A stretch of 64,000 nucleotides of DNA from Euphorbia lathyris (GCF_963576675.1 NC_088916.1:89669501-89733500), one strand, 5' to 3'; shown: positions 22,458 to 34,042, counted from the first letter of the stretch. Numbers and translations: made by a program. The notes: generated from the letters alone by a model not told the origin.

Positions 22458-22718
22458 TTGTTTGGCCATGTTGACCCTCTCTGTAACAGATCCATTCAAT
22501 CACTAGCATTATTCTTTCTCACAGCCACGTCCCTCGTTCTTCTTCGTATAGTCTTTATCTCTCTCTTCATCATTAATCTTTACACTTCCAATTCCACAAT
22601 CCTTTCAATTCTTGAAACCCTAACTCGCTTTCTCAACCAAACTAGTGGCTGGCTAACTCGTCACCGCAGGAAGCTACTTACTGACCTCACCTCATACAAT
22701 CATCACCTCTCTTCTTAG
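22458..22718 (+). CDS. Short hydrophobic ORF, doubtful
   Basis: An 86-codon frame from an ATG-proximal start encodes a strongly hydrophobic stretch (residues 15-45, LALFFLTATSLVLLRIVFIS) and ends HHLSS. The surrounding sequence, with C/T tracts, 'GAAACCCTAA' at 22615 and an AG/GT-like junction near 22735, looks more like the 5' leader of a lost gene. I see no family resemblance. It could be a small membrane peptide, but a leader of a truncated gene is equally likely. Confidence 0.2.
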   Translation: MFGHVDPLCNRSIQSLALFFLTATSLVLLRIVFISLFIINLYTSNSTILSILETLTRFLNQTSGWLTRHRRKLLTDLTSYNHHLSS

Positions 22719-22869
22719 GAACAACGAGAATTAGGTTTTCAATCATAAGTTTTGTTGGAAGAGGTAGATACTTCTACTCATCTATCTTTGTTGTTGCAGT
22801 GTTCAATTTTTTCCTAATATCTATCTTTGTTGATGCTCTATATGTTATACAAGTCCCAGTAAAACATAG

Positions 22870-23290
22870 CAACAATAACTAAAAGCTAAAGCAAACATGT
22901 CCAAAATCACTAAACCCACCATGATAACATGTTTCATTCCATATCATTAATAAAATTTTTTTGTTGCAATGACAATCAACACATTATGCTCGGTCATCAG
23001 ATTGTTGCGTCTCTCACTACAATCCGTAGTCTCTCTCTTTGATGCTCGGGGTCATTGTACATAATGATATTCATTATTGGCAATCGGAGTGTAACTTCAC
23101 ACTCTCGAATTTTATTATTAGTTTTTGCTTGCCTTCGAGTTATATCATGCAATGTTTCAGGAATATTAGCAACAACATTGAGATTGGGATTATCGTTAAG
23201 GTTGAGATTGAGATTGGGATTAAAATTGGGGTTGGGATTCATATTTTCAAGTGAAGTAAGAGATGTCAGGAAGAGAAAGTCTCAAGTCTT
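22870..23290. repeat. Dispersed repeat with small ORF, copy 2
   Basis: Second copy of the repeat at 19340-19760, in the same orientation about 3.5 kb downstream. Similarity continues to about 23380, through the AAAAAAGAAA stretch and TAGGAAATAAATTA. The pair could come from one duplication of a larger block or from transposition. Confidence 0.75.
22997..23242 (-). pseudogene. Small Asn/Pro-rich ORF, copy 2, shifted near its end
   Basis: This frame of 81 codons has no internal stop: NPNPNFNPNLNLNL, then VVANIPETLHDITRRQAK, then LPIMNIIMYNDPEHQRER. Against copy 1 the last dozen codons are out of frame because of a 1-bp deletion near 23025, so the C-terminus is altered. Basic and polar with no membrane segment. 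Function unknown. Confidence 0.45.
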
Positions 23291-23901
23291 GGTATATGTA
23301 AGAAAGGAATCATATGCTTCGAAAAAGGAAAAAAAAAGAAAAAAGAAAAGTAATCTTATCTTAACTAGGAAATAAATTAATGCCAAAACTAAATAAAAAA
23401 AGAATAATAATAATAAAAGCTAATAAATTAATTTAAAATATAAAGGTAATAAAACATTTTAGTTAAAATTAATTACATTTCTTAATTCTAGTGCATTCTC
23501 CGAAGAAGAAATAATAGTCAAACAAAGAGAATGTAAAATAAATGAAATAAAATTATATTTGAATTAAGAGAGGGATTCAATTGGTGGTTTTAGTAGATCT
23601 TGATGATCTAATTGGTGATGTTATAATACTATGGACCTAATTGGCTCCTCCTAGATCCGTCCTTGGTAGTAATTGTTACAAGCAACACTAATGATAATTG
23701 TGCCCATCGACTTCACTAGAAATCTTCAATATATATAGATAAGTACTAATATGTATCGGAAGTAGATCTTGAACAATATGAGAAAATCTAATAAGATTTG
23801 GAAGATATTGAAAATTAAATGGAGAAAAAGAAAATCTTAAAGGATCTAAGAAAATCTGATGGAGTAAATATGGAGGAAGAAAGTATATGTATAGTATAAA
23901 G
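23291..23901. other. No gene recognised
   Basis: AT-rich and purine-rich sequence. The last part (GGAGGAAGAAAG, TATATGTATAGTATAAAG) resembles 43930-44060 on the far side of the 20-kb nest, as expected if the two were neighbours before the insertion. Confidence 0.5.
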
Positions 23902-25075
23902 TAGGGTTGCACATAACTAATGGAAAACCGATTTTTGAAACCGAAAAATAGGTTAATCGTAACCGGTGGACTAGTTTACGATTTTTCATTTCAAAAAACG
24001 ACGGTTAACCGAAACCGAAAAATAAACCGATTATGTATCGATATACATAAAACTAATATAATATATTAGAAATTTAATTATCAATATATAAATATATATA
24101 TTTATATTAAATTTTTAAGTTAAAAAAATTAAAATAACTTAAAATTTATTTGTGTTGGCTATTTTGTTAATTAAATTTGAAGTTCAATAATTTTATTTAA
24201 TATCTGAATAATTATATATTTATTTTAAAGTGAATAATTATAGATTTAATCAATGGGATCTTTGTGGATCGGGATACAAAACTTATTCGGAGGATTCCTC
24301 TAAGTCACCGTTTGGTGTCTGATGCGTGGGGATGGAATTGGGGAAAGAGAGGCAAGTTTTGTGTGAAAAGTGCGTATAAACACACGTGGTCTGAAAAATA
24401 TGGCAATAATCCATCATTGACAATTGATGGAGTTAATTAGGGTTCAGTGTGGGCACTTCAGGTTCCGCCGAAGGTAAAAAATCTAATTTGGAGAACCTTG
24501 GCTGGTTGTTTACCGTCGCTGAGCGCTTTATCTGCTAGAAGGGTTCCGATCAATAACTTGTGTCCATCTTGCCGGCAATCGGAGGAGGATGACTGATAAG
24601 TCTCCAATTCAACGTTCAAATGTCCACTTTAGTGCTAGGTTATTTAATTAATTTGGTGTTATTTTGGGTATTATTGCTTGTTTTGGTTTGATTTGCCTCC
24701 ACATGACTCAAATGATTAAAAGGAGCAAAATTGGACTTAATTGAAGAAACTTTGGACCATAAAGGAATTTGGTGCTGAATTAAAGGAGCTAAAATGAGAA
24801 TGGAGTTAGTCTTGCCCAAGACTAAGGACCTCCGAATGTGCTGATGTTCAAATTGACCAGGACCTCTTCCTACTTGAAAAAGAAGGCATAAAATCAGGGA
24901 TTTAAAATTTGTAAAAGAGGTTGCTTATTTAGATAGATATTATTTGGTTACCTATCTTTTAGGAGGGGGGTTTCTCTATAAATAGAAGATGAACAAAAAC
25001 TTCTTCTTTTAGGTTTTTTTCTCTTTTTGGGTTCTTAGTTAGCTTTATTTATTTTTATTGTCCTTAATGGTTATC

Positions 25076-25541
25076 TGATAACTTGCTGGATCCGCTTTGA
25101 TATTCTTTGTCGGAGCTACCTGCAAAACAAAACCGGAGACAGGATCTCCGGGAAAACTCTCCGACGATCAAGTCAGTTTTTGTAAAAATGAGTCTATAAT
25201 TTAGCAATAGCTTTATGGGAAAAAATGTGAACGTACCTCCCCCCTTATCCTTAAGGCCTTTTATAGGTGTTTTTTGGGTAACCGCCGAGGGCGGTTACTC
25301 CTTAGTGGGCCACGTTCTGAGGGCGGTTACCCCTTTTTAGGCCATGTCCCTTTCGTGGCTTTCATGGCAACGAACGTGGTTCTGAGTGGGAGTCTTGACG
25401 CTCCGTTTAGGAATTCGGGGCGGTTTACTCGCTGCGCCCGCTTCCTTCATTCGGGTCCCGTCCAATCTTAGCCCATGGGGCTTTAATATGGGCTGGGCTT
25501 GCGAAATGAATATAACCCGTTTTGGGCTTCGCGGGTTATCA
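25076..25541 (-). repeat. 3' LTR of the Tat element
   Basis: 466 bp, TG...CA borders. It is the 3' copy because the element reads leftwards. The AAGGGGGAGGCATG polypurine tract (minus strand, 25542-25555) abuts it. Confidence 0.92.
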
Positions 25542-25679
25542 CATGCCTCCCCCTTGGTCTAGCAAGAGCCCTTTTAGGGTCTTTTTATAGGGGACGCTTT
25601 GTCCTTCGCTTTCATATATCTTGTGTTCATTGTAACCGCATATTTCTATTCGCCCATTTTTATTTGTGAGATGTGTGAT

Positions 25680-26339
25680 ATGCAGATTATCAATTTCGCT
25701 GAGGGCATTCTCCGAAGGGATGCAGAGCGAGCCAAGGAGTTGGAAAGTCTTGGTACGGAATTGGCGACTCAGAAGTCGCTTTATGATGATGTCCAAGGGA
25801 AGGTGAAGGTCCTAGAGGGCACCTGTTAGAAGGCCGTGGGCGAGAAGGAGGAGGCCCTTAAATCCCTTCAGGCCAAGTCCGATGAACTGCAAAAAGCCCT
25901 CGACGACCTAGCTGCTTTCAAGGAGGCCCAAAAGAAGAGGGTTGAGGAGATTTTGGCTGAAGATGGCGCCCGCATCTACTGGTATGGGGAGCGGATTCAT
26001 GCGGCTTATGAGCACGGGCATCAGGGTCTAGTACTTAACCGCCCTAAAGTTCCCATCCCTGAAAAGGATTTAACTGGGGAGTGGGATAAGCTGGAAGCCG
26101 CGGATGCTGATATGGATGAGGTACTCTTCTTAGATTGGAAGAGTCTTCAGGATCCTCCGATTAGCTGCGAGATCCCTATTCAGCCCGCGGAAGGAGAGGC
26201 ACCCCAAGCCGCTTCTCCACCTGTGCAAGAGGTACCTCTCACCGAAGAGGTTACTGAAGCGGTTACCGATTCAAGGGTTGAGGATTCGCTTGAAGTAGAT
26301 CCTCCTACCGGAGGAGATGAGGGAGTCGTCGCAGTCTAG
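25680..26339 (+). pseudogene. Antisense coiled-coil ORF of the Tat element, N-terminus missing
   Basis: The frame opens after an ATATGCAG that looks like a splice acceptor (25677-25684) and runs to TAG at 26337-26339, with one in-frame TAG at 25827-25829. The first 90 codons form heptad-rich coiled coil (LESLGTELATQKSLYDD, LQAKSDELQKALDDL). Then come a WYGERIHAAYEHGH motif, a region RPKVPIPEKDLTGEWDKL and an acidic, Pro-rich tail. It is opposite to gag-pol and sits between integrase and the 3' LTR, where Tat/Grande-type elements carry an antisense gene. The usual 'putative gypsy type transposon' N-terminal domain (PF04195) is not seen, so this looks like the C-terminal part. Function unknown. 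Confidence 0.7.
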
Positions 26340-26647
26340 GAGGGCATTAGGGGCGAAGGAGAGGAAGCTGTAGCATAGCTTATATTTGGACTTTTGTATG
26401 TAAAAACCATGTAACGAACCGCTCTGATATATATATTTTCTTTCGGTTGTTGCTTTTCATATGTGTGTGATTGTCACTTTTTTGCCCTTTATATGTGCCC
26501 TTTGTCCTTTTGCCGACTCCATATTTGTGTTTCTTCATAGCTAGGGTGGCCAGACCCTTTTTGCAATTTTGAGTACTCGTTTATTCGCTTAATTTTATGC
26601 CTTAACTTATAATTCTTCTTTCGAAAATAATCATAAGTTTTGATCAT

Positions 26648-26887
26648 AAGGTTTTGCGAGTGATGCGTAATCATGCATCCGCCTTTCTTTAACAGGCAAC
26701 ACATTTATGTGTTTTTGATTTTAACCCTAAGGTTTTTTGCGAGTGATACGTAATCAAGCATCCGCCTTTCTTTAACAGGCAACACATTTATGTGTTTTTG
26801 ATTTTAACCCTAAGGTTTTTTGCGAGTGATGCGTAATCATGCATCCGCCTTTCTTTAAGAGGCAACACATTTATGTGTTTTTGTAAA
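26648..26887. repeat. Three-copy 83-bp tandem repeat in the Tat 3' region
   Basis: Units begin at 26648, 26731 and 26814 (TAAGGTTTTTTGCGAGTGAT...), with a few substitutions. Tandem arrays in this position are known in Tat/Ogre elements and can seed satellite DNA. Confidence 0.9.
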
Positions 26888-27066
26888 GAATCCGCATTTT
26901 GTTGTAACATACTGAGTGAATGTAATAACTTTTATTGATGACGAGAAAAAGTTTATTACATAAGTACACCAATTGTGCGGGATCGAAGCCTCATTAAAAC
27001 CTTTTATCAAAAAACCCAGTGGGAGAAACTCATAAAAGGAAAAAGAGTACTCGTCATTTCCTCGAA

Positions 27067-28163
27067 CTACTCGGCCTTTCTATATAGGCATAGATTCTCT
27101 AGATTCCAGGTGCGCGGGAGCTTCTTTCCACTCATTTCTTCTATTTCGAAAGTGGCCGGTCCCATCTTCTTGGATACTTTGTATGGCCCGATCCAGTTGA
27201 CGCCTAGCTTGCCTTTGCCATCTCTAGACTGTATTTTATCTGCTTTTTTCAAGACCAAGTCGTTTTCGTTGATCATTACTTTTCGCACTCTTCTGTCATG
27301 GTATTTCTTGATTCTATTGCGGTACATTGCCATTCGCATGTAAGCTTTTTCTCTTCGTTCCTCCACAGAATCCAAAGCATCTCTGATGTTGATAGGATTT
27401 TGTGTGTCGCAATAATAAATTGTCCGATCTGTGGGCGACTTGATTTTAACAGGTAGGACTGCTTCGGCTCCATAAACTAGCGAGAAAGGTGTTTCGCCTG
27501 TTGCTGCCTTTACAGAGGTTCTGTATGCCCACAACATATGGGGTATCTCATCTGCCCAACCTGTTTTTTTGTCACCTAGCCACTTCTTGATGCCTTGAAC
27601 CATGGCCCTGTTGGTAACCTCCGTCATATCATTTGATTGAGGATGGTTTACAGAAGAAAAATGATTCTTGATTCCCATGCTTTCGCAGTATGTTTTGAAC
27701 TTAGCACAGTTGAACTGGGTGCCATTGTCGGTTATAAGCTTCTGCGGGATCCCAAATCGCATGATAATGTTCTCTCGTAAGAACTCGATCATTCGCTCAG
27801 GTGTTTGTGCGGTTACTGCCTCCGCTTCTACCCATTTGCTGAAGTGGTCCACTACGACTATCAAATACTTCCTTTTCTTTGTTGTTTCTGGGAATGGACC
27901 CACTATATCAATTCCCCATGTTGCGAATGGCCACGCCGTCATTATAGTGATTTGTTCAGCTCCGGGAACATGCTTTTCATTCGCATGGATTTGACAGTTG
28001 TGACATTCTGCAACCATCTTCTGGGAATCTTCCACCACCTTGGGCCAGTAGTATCCCATCAGTTTGACCTTTCTTGCCAATGCCGCCGAAGCTGCACGCC
28101 ACAAATTCCTTCGTGTAGTTCTCGCAGCAGATAGTCTCCTTCATTGCGACTAACACATTTCAA
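27067..28163 (-). pseudogene. Integrase of the Tat element, with stop and frameshift at its start
   Basis: The long frame 28104-27067 (345 codons) has the second half of the HHCC zinc finger (CHNC, residues 34-37) and a full catalytic triad: D66 in WGIDIVGP, D126 in ITDNGTQF and E162 in NDMTEVTNR (35 residues apart). A C-terminal domain follows, ending NLCLYRKAE. The first zinc-finger His (HEGICG) lies in the preceding frame, so a frameshift falls near 28100. The TAG at 28161-28163 closes the gag-pol frame just upstream. The catalytic core looks sound, but it cannot be made as part of the polyprotein. Confidence 0.88.
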
Positions 28164-31100
28164 CTATGGACATGTGTAAGATTTCCGATACAAAGTTCCA
28201 TCCCGCATTGAGTATCGTGCCGACTGCCCAATTATTTTTCTGGCTAAGCTCTTATCAACCGGCAAATCTCCCTGCTCCAGATATTGACGGATTGGCATCC
28301 GCCAATCTTCATCGTCTTCTAGTTCCTCGATGATCATAATCTGATCAACCTCGAATGCTGGTGCCGATTTTATTTCCAAGCTGCATGCTTTTTGACTCCA
28401 TGGTTCTCTACTTGCCGCTGCTTTTGCCAATTCGTCAGCTTTTGCATTTTGGCCTCGTGGAACATGCACCATCTCCCAAACGACTCCCTTGTGCATTAAC
28501 TCTTGTGTCAATCGGCTGACCACCTGATGGTATTTTACTAGCTCCTCCTGTTTCACCAGATAATTTTTTGTGATCTGGTTTATCATGAGTTTGGAATCGC
28601 TGTAGATTACCACTCTTTCTGGGGTGAGTTCATTGAGCAACCTCAATCCACATATCATAGCCTCGTATTCTGCGGCATTATTGGTAGTTTTGAAAGTTAA
28701 TTTTGCTGCATAGTACAGGCGGATAACCTCCGGACCTTTGATGACGATTCCTAGCCCAGCTCCGTCTGCAGATAAGGCCCCATCTGTGTACATGCTCCAC
28801 TCTTCTTTTTGTGCCTTTGGACATTCATCATCATCCCAGGTGAATTCGTTCACGAAGTCGGCGAGCACTTGGCTCTTTAGCGCTGGTCTTCCTTCATAGC
28901 GGATATCGAATTCGCCCAGGCGAATTGACCATTCCATCAACCGGCCGGATGCGTCAGGTTTCTGCAGTACCTTTCGCATTGGGATGCCAGTTCTCACAAT
29001 GACAGTATGCGCCTGCAAATATGGTTTCAATCTAGCCGCCGTGGTTATCACCGCGAGGGCCATTTTGTCCAACTTCGAATACCGGAGTTCTGCATCCTTC
29101 AAGACTTTGCTCACGTAGTATACTGGATATTGTTGCCCTTCTTCTTCTCGCACCATCACAGTGCATATCGCCGTGCTGGTGACAGATACATAAAGAAACA
29201 AATCTTCTCCGTCTTCCGGCCTGCTCATTAAGGGCGGATAACATAGTAATCGCTTTATCCCCTCAAATGCTTCTTGACAATCCGGCGTCCATTCAAAGGA
29301 CTTGGATTTTTTGATGGCATTGTAGAAAGGTAGACATCGCCTAGCTGAGCATGATATGAATCGCCCTAATGCCACCAACCGCCCGTTCAGTCTCTGTACT
29401 TCCCTTATGTTCCTTGGCGTCTTCATCTCCATTACTGCTTTAACCTTCTCAGGATTCGCCTCAACCCCTTTGCCGCTAACAATGAAACCCAGGAACTTTC
29501 CCGCTCTTGCTCCGAATGTGCATTTCTCTGGGTTCAATTTGAGGCCATATTTGATCAACACTTCTAGGATTTCTTTGATATCCCGCGGGTGGTCTTGCAT
29601 TTTCTTGCTTTTGATGATCATGTCATCAACATAGATCGAGAAGTTCTCGCCGGATTTGTCTGAAAATATCTTGTTCATCATCCTCTGGTATGTTGCTCCC
29701 GCGTTTTTCAATCCAAAGGGCATCACCTTGAAGCAATAAGTCGCCTGGTGAGATATGAATGATGTTTTGATTTCATCCGCCTTCTCCATGGGTATCTGAT
29801 GGTAACCGGATTTCACGTCGGTGAATGATAAAGCTTCATATCCTGCAGTTCCATCTACCAATATATCAATGTTAGGAAGTGGATACATATCTTTCGGACA
29901 TGCCTTGTTCAAGTCTTTGAAGTCGACGCACATTCTGTACGTTCCATTCGGCTTTTTGACTAGCACCATATTGGCTAGCCATTCCCGATAGGTGACTTCT
30001 CGAATCGCATCCGACCTTAGCAAGTCCGCCACTGCTTTTTCAATCGCCTTTTGCCACTCAGGAGCATGTCCCCTCTTCTTTTGCCGCACTGGGGTTGCCC
30101 CTTTGTCTACATTCAACCGATGGGTTGCTACGTCTGGGCTTATTCCTTTTAGCACTTCATTTGGGGCGGCAAATGCCGACTCACATTGGATCAATACCTC
30201 GATAATGGCTTTCTTTGTTTCTTCTGAGAGTCCAGCCGCTATTCGCACGTTCTTGTCATTCGAGATGGCGAATAGTTCCGTTTCTCCTAATGCTTCCGCC
30301 GGCAGCTTCTCTTCGACTTTATCCTCCTCTTTCGGTTTTGGTTCAAGTGATAATGTATAGGCCTGTTGAGATACAAGTTGATCACCTTCAACTATGACTC
30401 GCCCTTGGTGTGTTGGCAAATGTAACGTTAAATGCTTCATTGAGATGAGCGACTCCGTCTCCGACAGGAATGGCCGTCCCAGAATTATGTTGTAGGCCAG
30501 TGGGAGATCAATAATTGCGAATTCTAAATGACCTCGCCATTTTAGATTCTTATCGCCCATTTCTGCCTCCAACACCACCTGCCCACTTGTTTGGAAGGAT
30601 TGACCCCCAAAACCAGTTACATCCATGAAGGTGTGTTCCACCCGCTCGTCGTTGATTCCCAACTTGTTGAATGCTGTCCGGGTAATGACGTTGCAAGAAC
30701 TGCCTGTGTCGATAAGGACCCGCTTGACGTCCCATCCTTCAACGGCCATCGTGATCACCAGGGCATCCGCATGTGGCTCCGTGATTCTCGCAAATGAGTA
30801 ATTGAGGGCATCCCCCCTATGTGTGTTGCTCTTTCGCCGTTCACGACGAGTTCTTTTTGTTGGAGGCTCGTAGATTCCGCCTGCTATCACGTTTATCACC
30901 CCTTTCTTCTGCTTCTTTTCTGGTCGTGTTTCTCCCTCATGCGGGAGCGTTGTTTTCTCATCAGCTGTTTCTTTTCTTACAAATTGACTCAGCTTGCCTC
31001 TCTCGATCAGTTTTTCTATTTCCTTATTCAGTTCGTAGCAATCATCTGTGTCATGGGCATTCAACCTGTGGAACCTGCAATACTTACTGGGATAGCGCCC

Positions 31101-31307
31101 CAAACTGGTTCGGCCTTTCACCTCGGGGAACCGCACATCCTTCTTCAAGGGGCTCTTTTCGATCCAAAGTAACACCTCTTGGCGAGTCGTGTTTAGTGGT
31201 GTGTGATATCCTCCACCTTGAAAGGGACGATCGCCTCTTCGAACAAAATTACTTTTGGACTGGGTCTGACGCCGACTGTCCGAAGTGGTTCTAGCGGCAT
31301 CTCTTTC
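28164..31307 (-). pseudogene. Protease, RT and double RNase H of the Tat element
   Basis: From the TGA that closes gag the frame stays open down to 28164. Counting from Met at 31175: a CRFHRLNAHDTDDC knuckle-like motif (33-46), protease DTGSS (156-160), RT with the YVDD active site (515-518), a gypsy-type RNase H (about 650-780) whose motif is degenerate (LYVSVTSTAICTVMV), and a second archaeal-type RNase H (about 790-920). In the second RNase H all four acidic residues are visible (D798, E836, D860, D914). That replacement of a decayed RNase H by a second one is a Tat hallmark. It is in the same frame as gag, so one polyprotein was split by a single TGA. Confidence 0.92.
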
Positions 31308-32514
31308 TCACCGAGTTTGGGCCCTATGTTCCCTGTTGACATCATCCACTTCCATGAATTCCTTTGCTATCTTCATGAGCTCGGCTACAGTGCGTGGTTT
31401 GTTACGGATGATTTCTTCCCGCATGCTCCAATCTGTGGTTCCATCCGCCATGATGTTGCGAATACTCACGATATATGGGTTCTGCAATCGCACCAGGATA
31501 TCGTTAAAGGCGACAACAAATTCCCTTAGGGAATTATAGTTTCTCTGTTTGATCTCCTTCAGCTGCCTATCTGTCACATCTGCCGCTTTACAGCCCACGA
31601 ACTTCGCACAAAAATCCCGACTATATTGTTGCCAATTGTGAATAGATTCTGCCGGTAAAGATCGAAACCAATCAGATGCCGCACCGCCCAAAGTTGTCGA
31701 GAATAACCTGCAAATTATGCTTTCGCTTGCCCCTGCAACATCCATTAACTCTCTGTAGTTCCTGACATGAGCCTCAGGGTCAGAATTTGGATCCCCATAG
31801 TATTTTGGTATGGCAGGTGCTTTGATTCTGTGATCTGGAATGAATTCCCGCAACGAAGGGGCAAAAGGTGAATCGCTCTGGACCTCTGCTCTCGGCCGAG
31901 GTGAGTACCCCATTCGCTCCATCATGCTCCGTAATTGATCTTCTAAGTCAATATCGGGTACTCGCCGGACCCCTTCCATCCGCTGCTGGTGGATTCTGGA
32001 TGGCATCCACTCGCCCATCGGTGTTGAGGCGGGTGCCTGTTGGTGGACCAATTGCTGTCCCGTTATAGGATCAAAGTTCCATGTGTGCTCACGCCCAGCC
32101 ATAGTTGTGTTAGGCGTCATCAATTCCGAACGTCTGTGAGGAAAAGGGTCCAGTTGTTGTAGCGGAAGAGTGCCTTGCATTCCTGGCAACGGTTGGGATG
32201 GCTGCCAGGTTGGATGTGTCGTCGTAATGAGATCTGGGTGCGAGTAGTTGCTCGGGTGACTGTGTGGATTCGTGCGACTACTCTGGCCCACTTGATTTGG
32301 CACCTGAGATGGCTGTGGAAGGACAGGTATGACAGGAATAGTCGGTGATTGTGTTGAGATAACCACAGGTTCCTGAGGGGCAGGCGCCATGGCGGTATCG
32401 CGTTCGGCGAGGGCGGTTTAATAAATTAATCATTCGATCGCCAGCCGCATGGCTCATATTCGAAGCCAAGACCTGTCCTGCCATCTGCACGAAATCGCTA
32501 TTGGACATCTCCAT
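31308..32514 (-). pseudogene. Gag of the Tat element
   Basis: Two frames make up the gag. 32514 to about 32400 gives MEMSNSDFVQMAGQVLASN; then, after a 1-bp shift near 32400, 32390-31308 gives a Pro/Gln-rich stretch and the retrotransposon gag core (YYGDPNSDPEAHVRNY, ASDWFRSLP, then a helical C-terminal part). It ends at TGA 31308-31310, one transition from an Arg codon, after which the same frame continues into protease. Gag forms the particle around the RNA. This copy cannot make full Gag-Pol. Confidence 0.85.
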
Positions 32515-32722
32515 TTCATTTTACACCTGCACTTCCAATAAGGGACCCAATTGTCCCGAGGGGCCTGACGAGCTAGGCACCACAGGCTGAGTACCTGCAG
32601 GCTGCGAATTTGCAATCCGTGAACCTCGTGAGTTCATGCTAGTGGATCTGGTCGTAACACCGGTCGTTCGTGATGGTTCTGACATGTTCTTCGTGTACCT
32701 TTAACCAAGTGTTGGTAAAAAA

Positions 32723-32743
32723 GGTCCACGTTCATCGCACCAA
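32723..32743 (-). promoter_or_regulatory. Primer binding site of the Tat element, tRNA-Phe-like
   Basis: Read on the minus strand straight after the 5' LTR: TTGGTGCGATGAACGTGGAC. It agrees with the complement of the 3' end of plant tRNA-Phe except at about three positions. The assignment is from memory of the tRNA and is tentative. Confidence 0.5.
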
Positions 32744-33209
32744 TGATAACTTGCTGGATCCGCTTTGATATTCTTTGCCGGAGCTACCTGCAAAACAAAA
32801 CCGGAGACAGGATCTCCGGGAAAACTCTCCGACGATCAAGTCAGTTTTTGTAAAAATGAGTCTATAATTTAGCAATAGCTTTGTGGGAAAAAATGTGAAC
32901 GTACCTCCCCCCTTATCCTTAAGGCCTTTTATAGGTGTTTTTTGGGTAACCGCCGAGGGCGGTTACTCCTTAGTGGGCCACGTTCTGAGGGCGATTACCC
33001 TTTTTTAGGCCATGTCCCTTTCGTGGCTTTCATGGCAACGAACGTGGTTCTGAGTGGGAGTCTTGACGCTCCGTTTAGGAATTCGGGGCGGTTTACTCGC
33101 TGCGCCCGCTTCCTTCATTCGGGTCCCGTCCAATCTTAGCCCATGGGGCTTTAATATGGACTGGGCTTGCGAAATGAATATAACCCGTTTTGGGCTTCGC
33201 GGGTTATCA
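32744..33209 (-). repeat. 5' LTR of the Tat element
   Basis: 466 bp, TGATAACTTG...GGGTTATCA. A minus-strand TATA box (CTATAAAAGG, about 32925-32934) would drive transcription leftwards into gag. It differs from the other LTR at about five bases. Confidence 0.92.
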
Positions 33210-34042
33210 TTATCATAATCGAATTCATGACTATGTGTAGCTAAACACTTTATTCGGTTAAGGGATTAATGGTTATCATAGTCGAATTCATGACTATGTG
33301 TAGCTAAACACTTTATTCGGTTAAGGGATTGTTGTTCTTAATTTCAATAATCTAATTTTATGTGATCTGTTTAGATGTTTATCAATCTATGAAATCAGAC
33401 CTTCAATGAAAGTTTAGGTTAAAATTCGGCCGGGCTTCGGGCTTTTCATTCATTGAAACAACGTTAGGCTATAGGATTTGTAATCATCTGAAACCTAACT
33501 ATGTTCCAGCGCATAAGCATGTAACTTGGTTTAAATCGGAATCACTAAGAATTCGGTTAACTTAGATTGGGTCCTCCTAATTCCTAATGCTTTCGACAGA
33601 TTAAATTCTAAGCGCTAAGCTAGAACTGTCTGATCGAATAAGAGCTTATCTTTAGGAGCTCTAGGATTTGCTTTACAATTAAGGAAGGATTAGGCCGGGA
33701 ATGAATAAGGAACGACTATAACCAATCCAGATCATGTTAATTAAGATAATGTCTCACCGTCAATGATCGATGAGAATTAATTATTTGACCTACGGAATCT
33801 CCCTTAACTGAAATTCCAACATATAATTTTACATTCAATTTCAATTCGATTCTGCAATTTTTATTTATTCATTAATCAACAATTTCAATCCCCCCTATTT
33901 ACTTTTTGTTAATTGCTTGGTTATATTTGTGATTAGATCAGTATTAATCCTTTGGGTACGACCTTTACTTGCTCTTTTACAATCTGTTTTCGGCTAAGTG
34001 AAGTTATAATTATCTTTGGTGGATTCAACACCCATCAAATTT

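Larger units (their letters stand above)
25076..33209 (-). mobile_element. Tat-lineage Ty3/gypsy element, minus strand, young, TSD TTATC
   Basis: Two 466-bp LTRs (25076-25541, 32744-33209; TGATAACTTG...GGGTTATCA) are flanked by TTATC (25071-25075, 33210-33214). By eye they differ at about five positions, roughly 99 percent identity, so the insertion is recent. Reading on the minus strand, the order is LTR, primer site, gag, protease, RT, RNase H, second archaeal-type RNase H, integrase, tandem repeats, antisense ORF, polypurine tract, LTR. The double RNase H and the antisense ORF mark the Tat lineage. It is broken by several stops and frameshifts. Confidence 0.93.
24594..34037 (+). repeat. 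5' LTR of the Athila-type element, split by the Tat element
   Basis: Segments 24594-25075 and 33210-34037 together match the 3' LTR. A TATA box, CTATAAATAG, stands at 24976-24985. After the insertion point a 63-bp unit is tandemly repeated (33210-33272, 33273-33335), where the 3' LTR has a single copy plus a different 30-bp stretch. The LTR ends CACCCATCA at 34037. Confidence 0.9.

Noticed and set aside
30821..31294. 157-codon plus-strand ORF opposite Tat gag-pol, and similar ones at 27668-28134 and 29992-30360
   Set aside because: Antisense shadows of conserved RT, protease and integrase coding sequence, with no family resemblance of their own.
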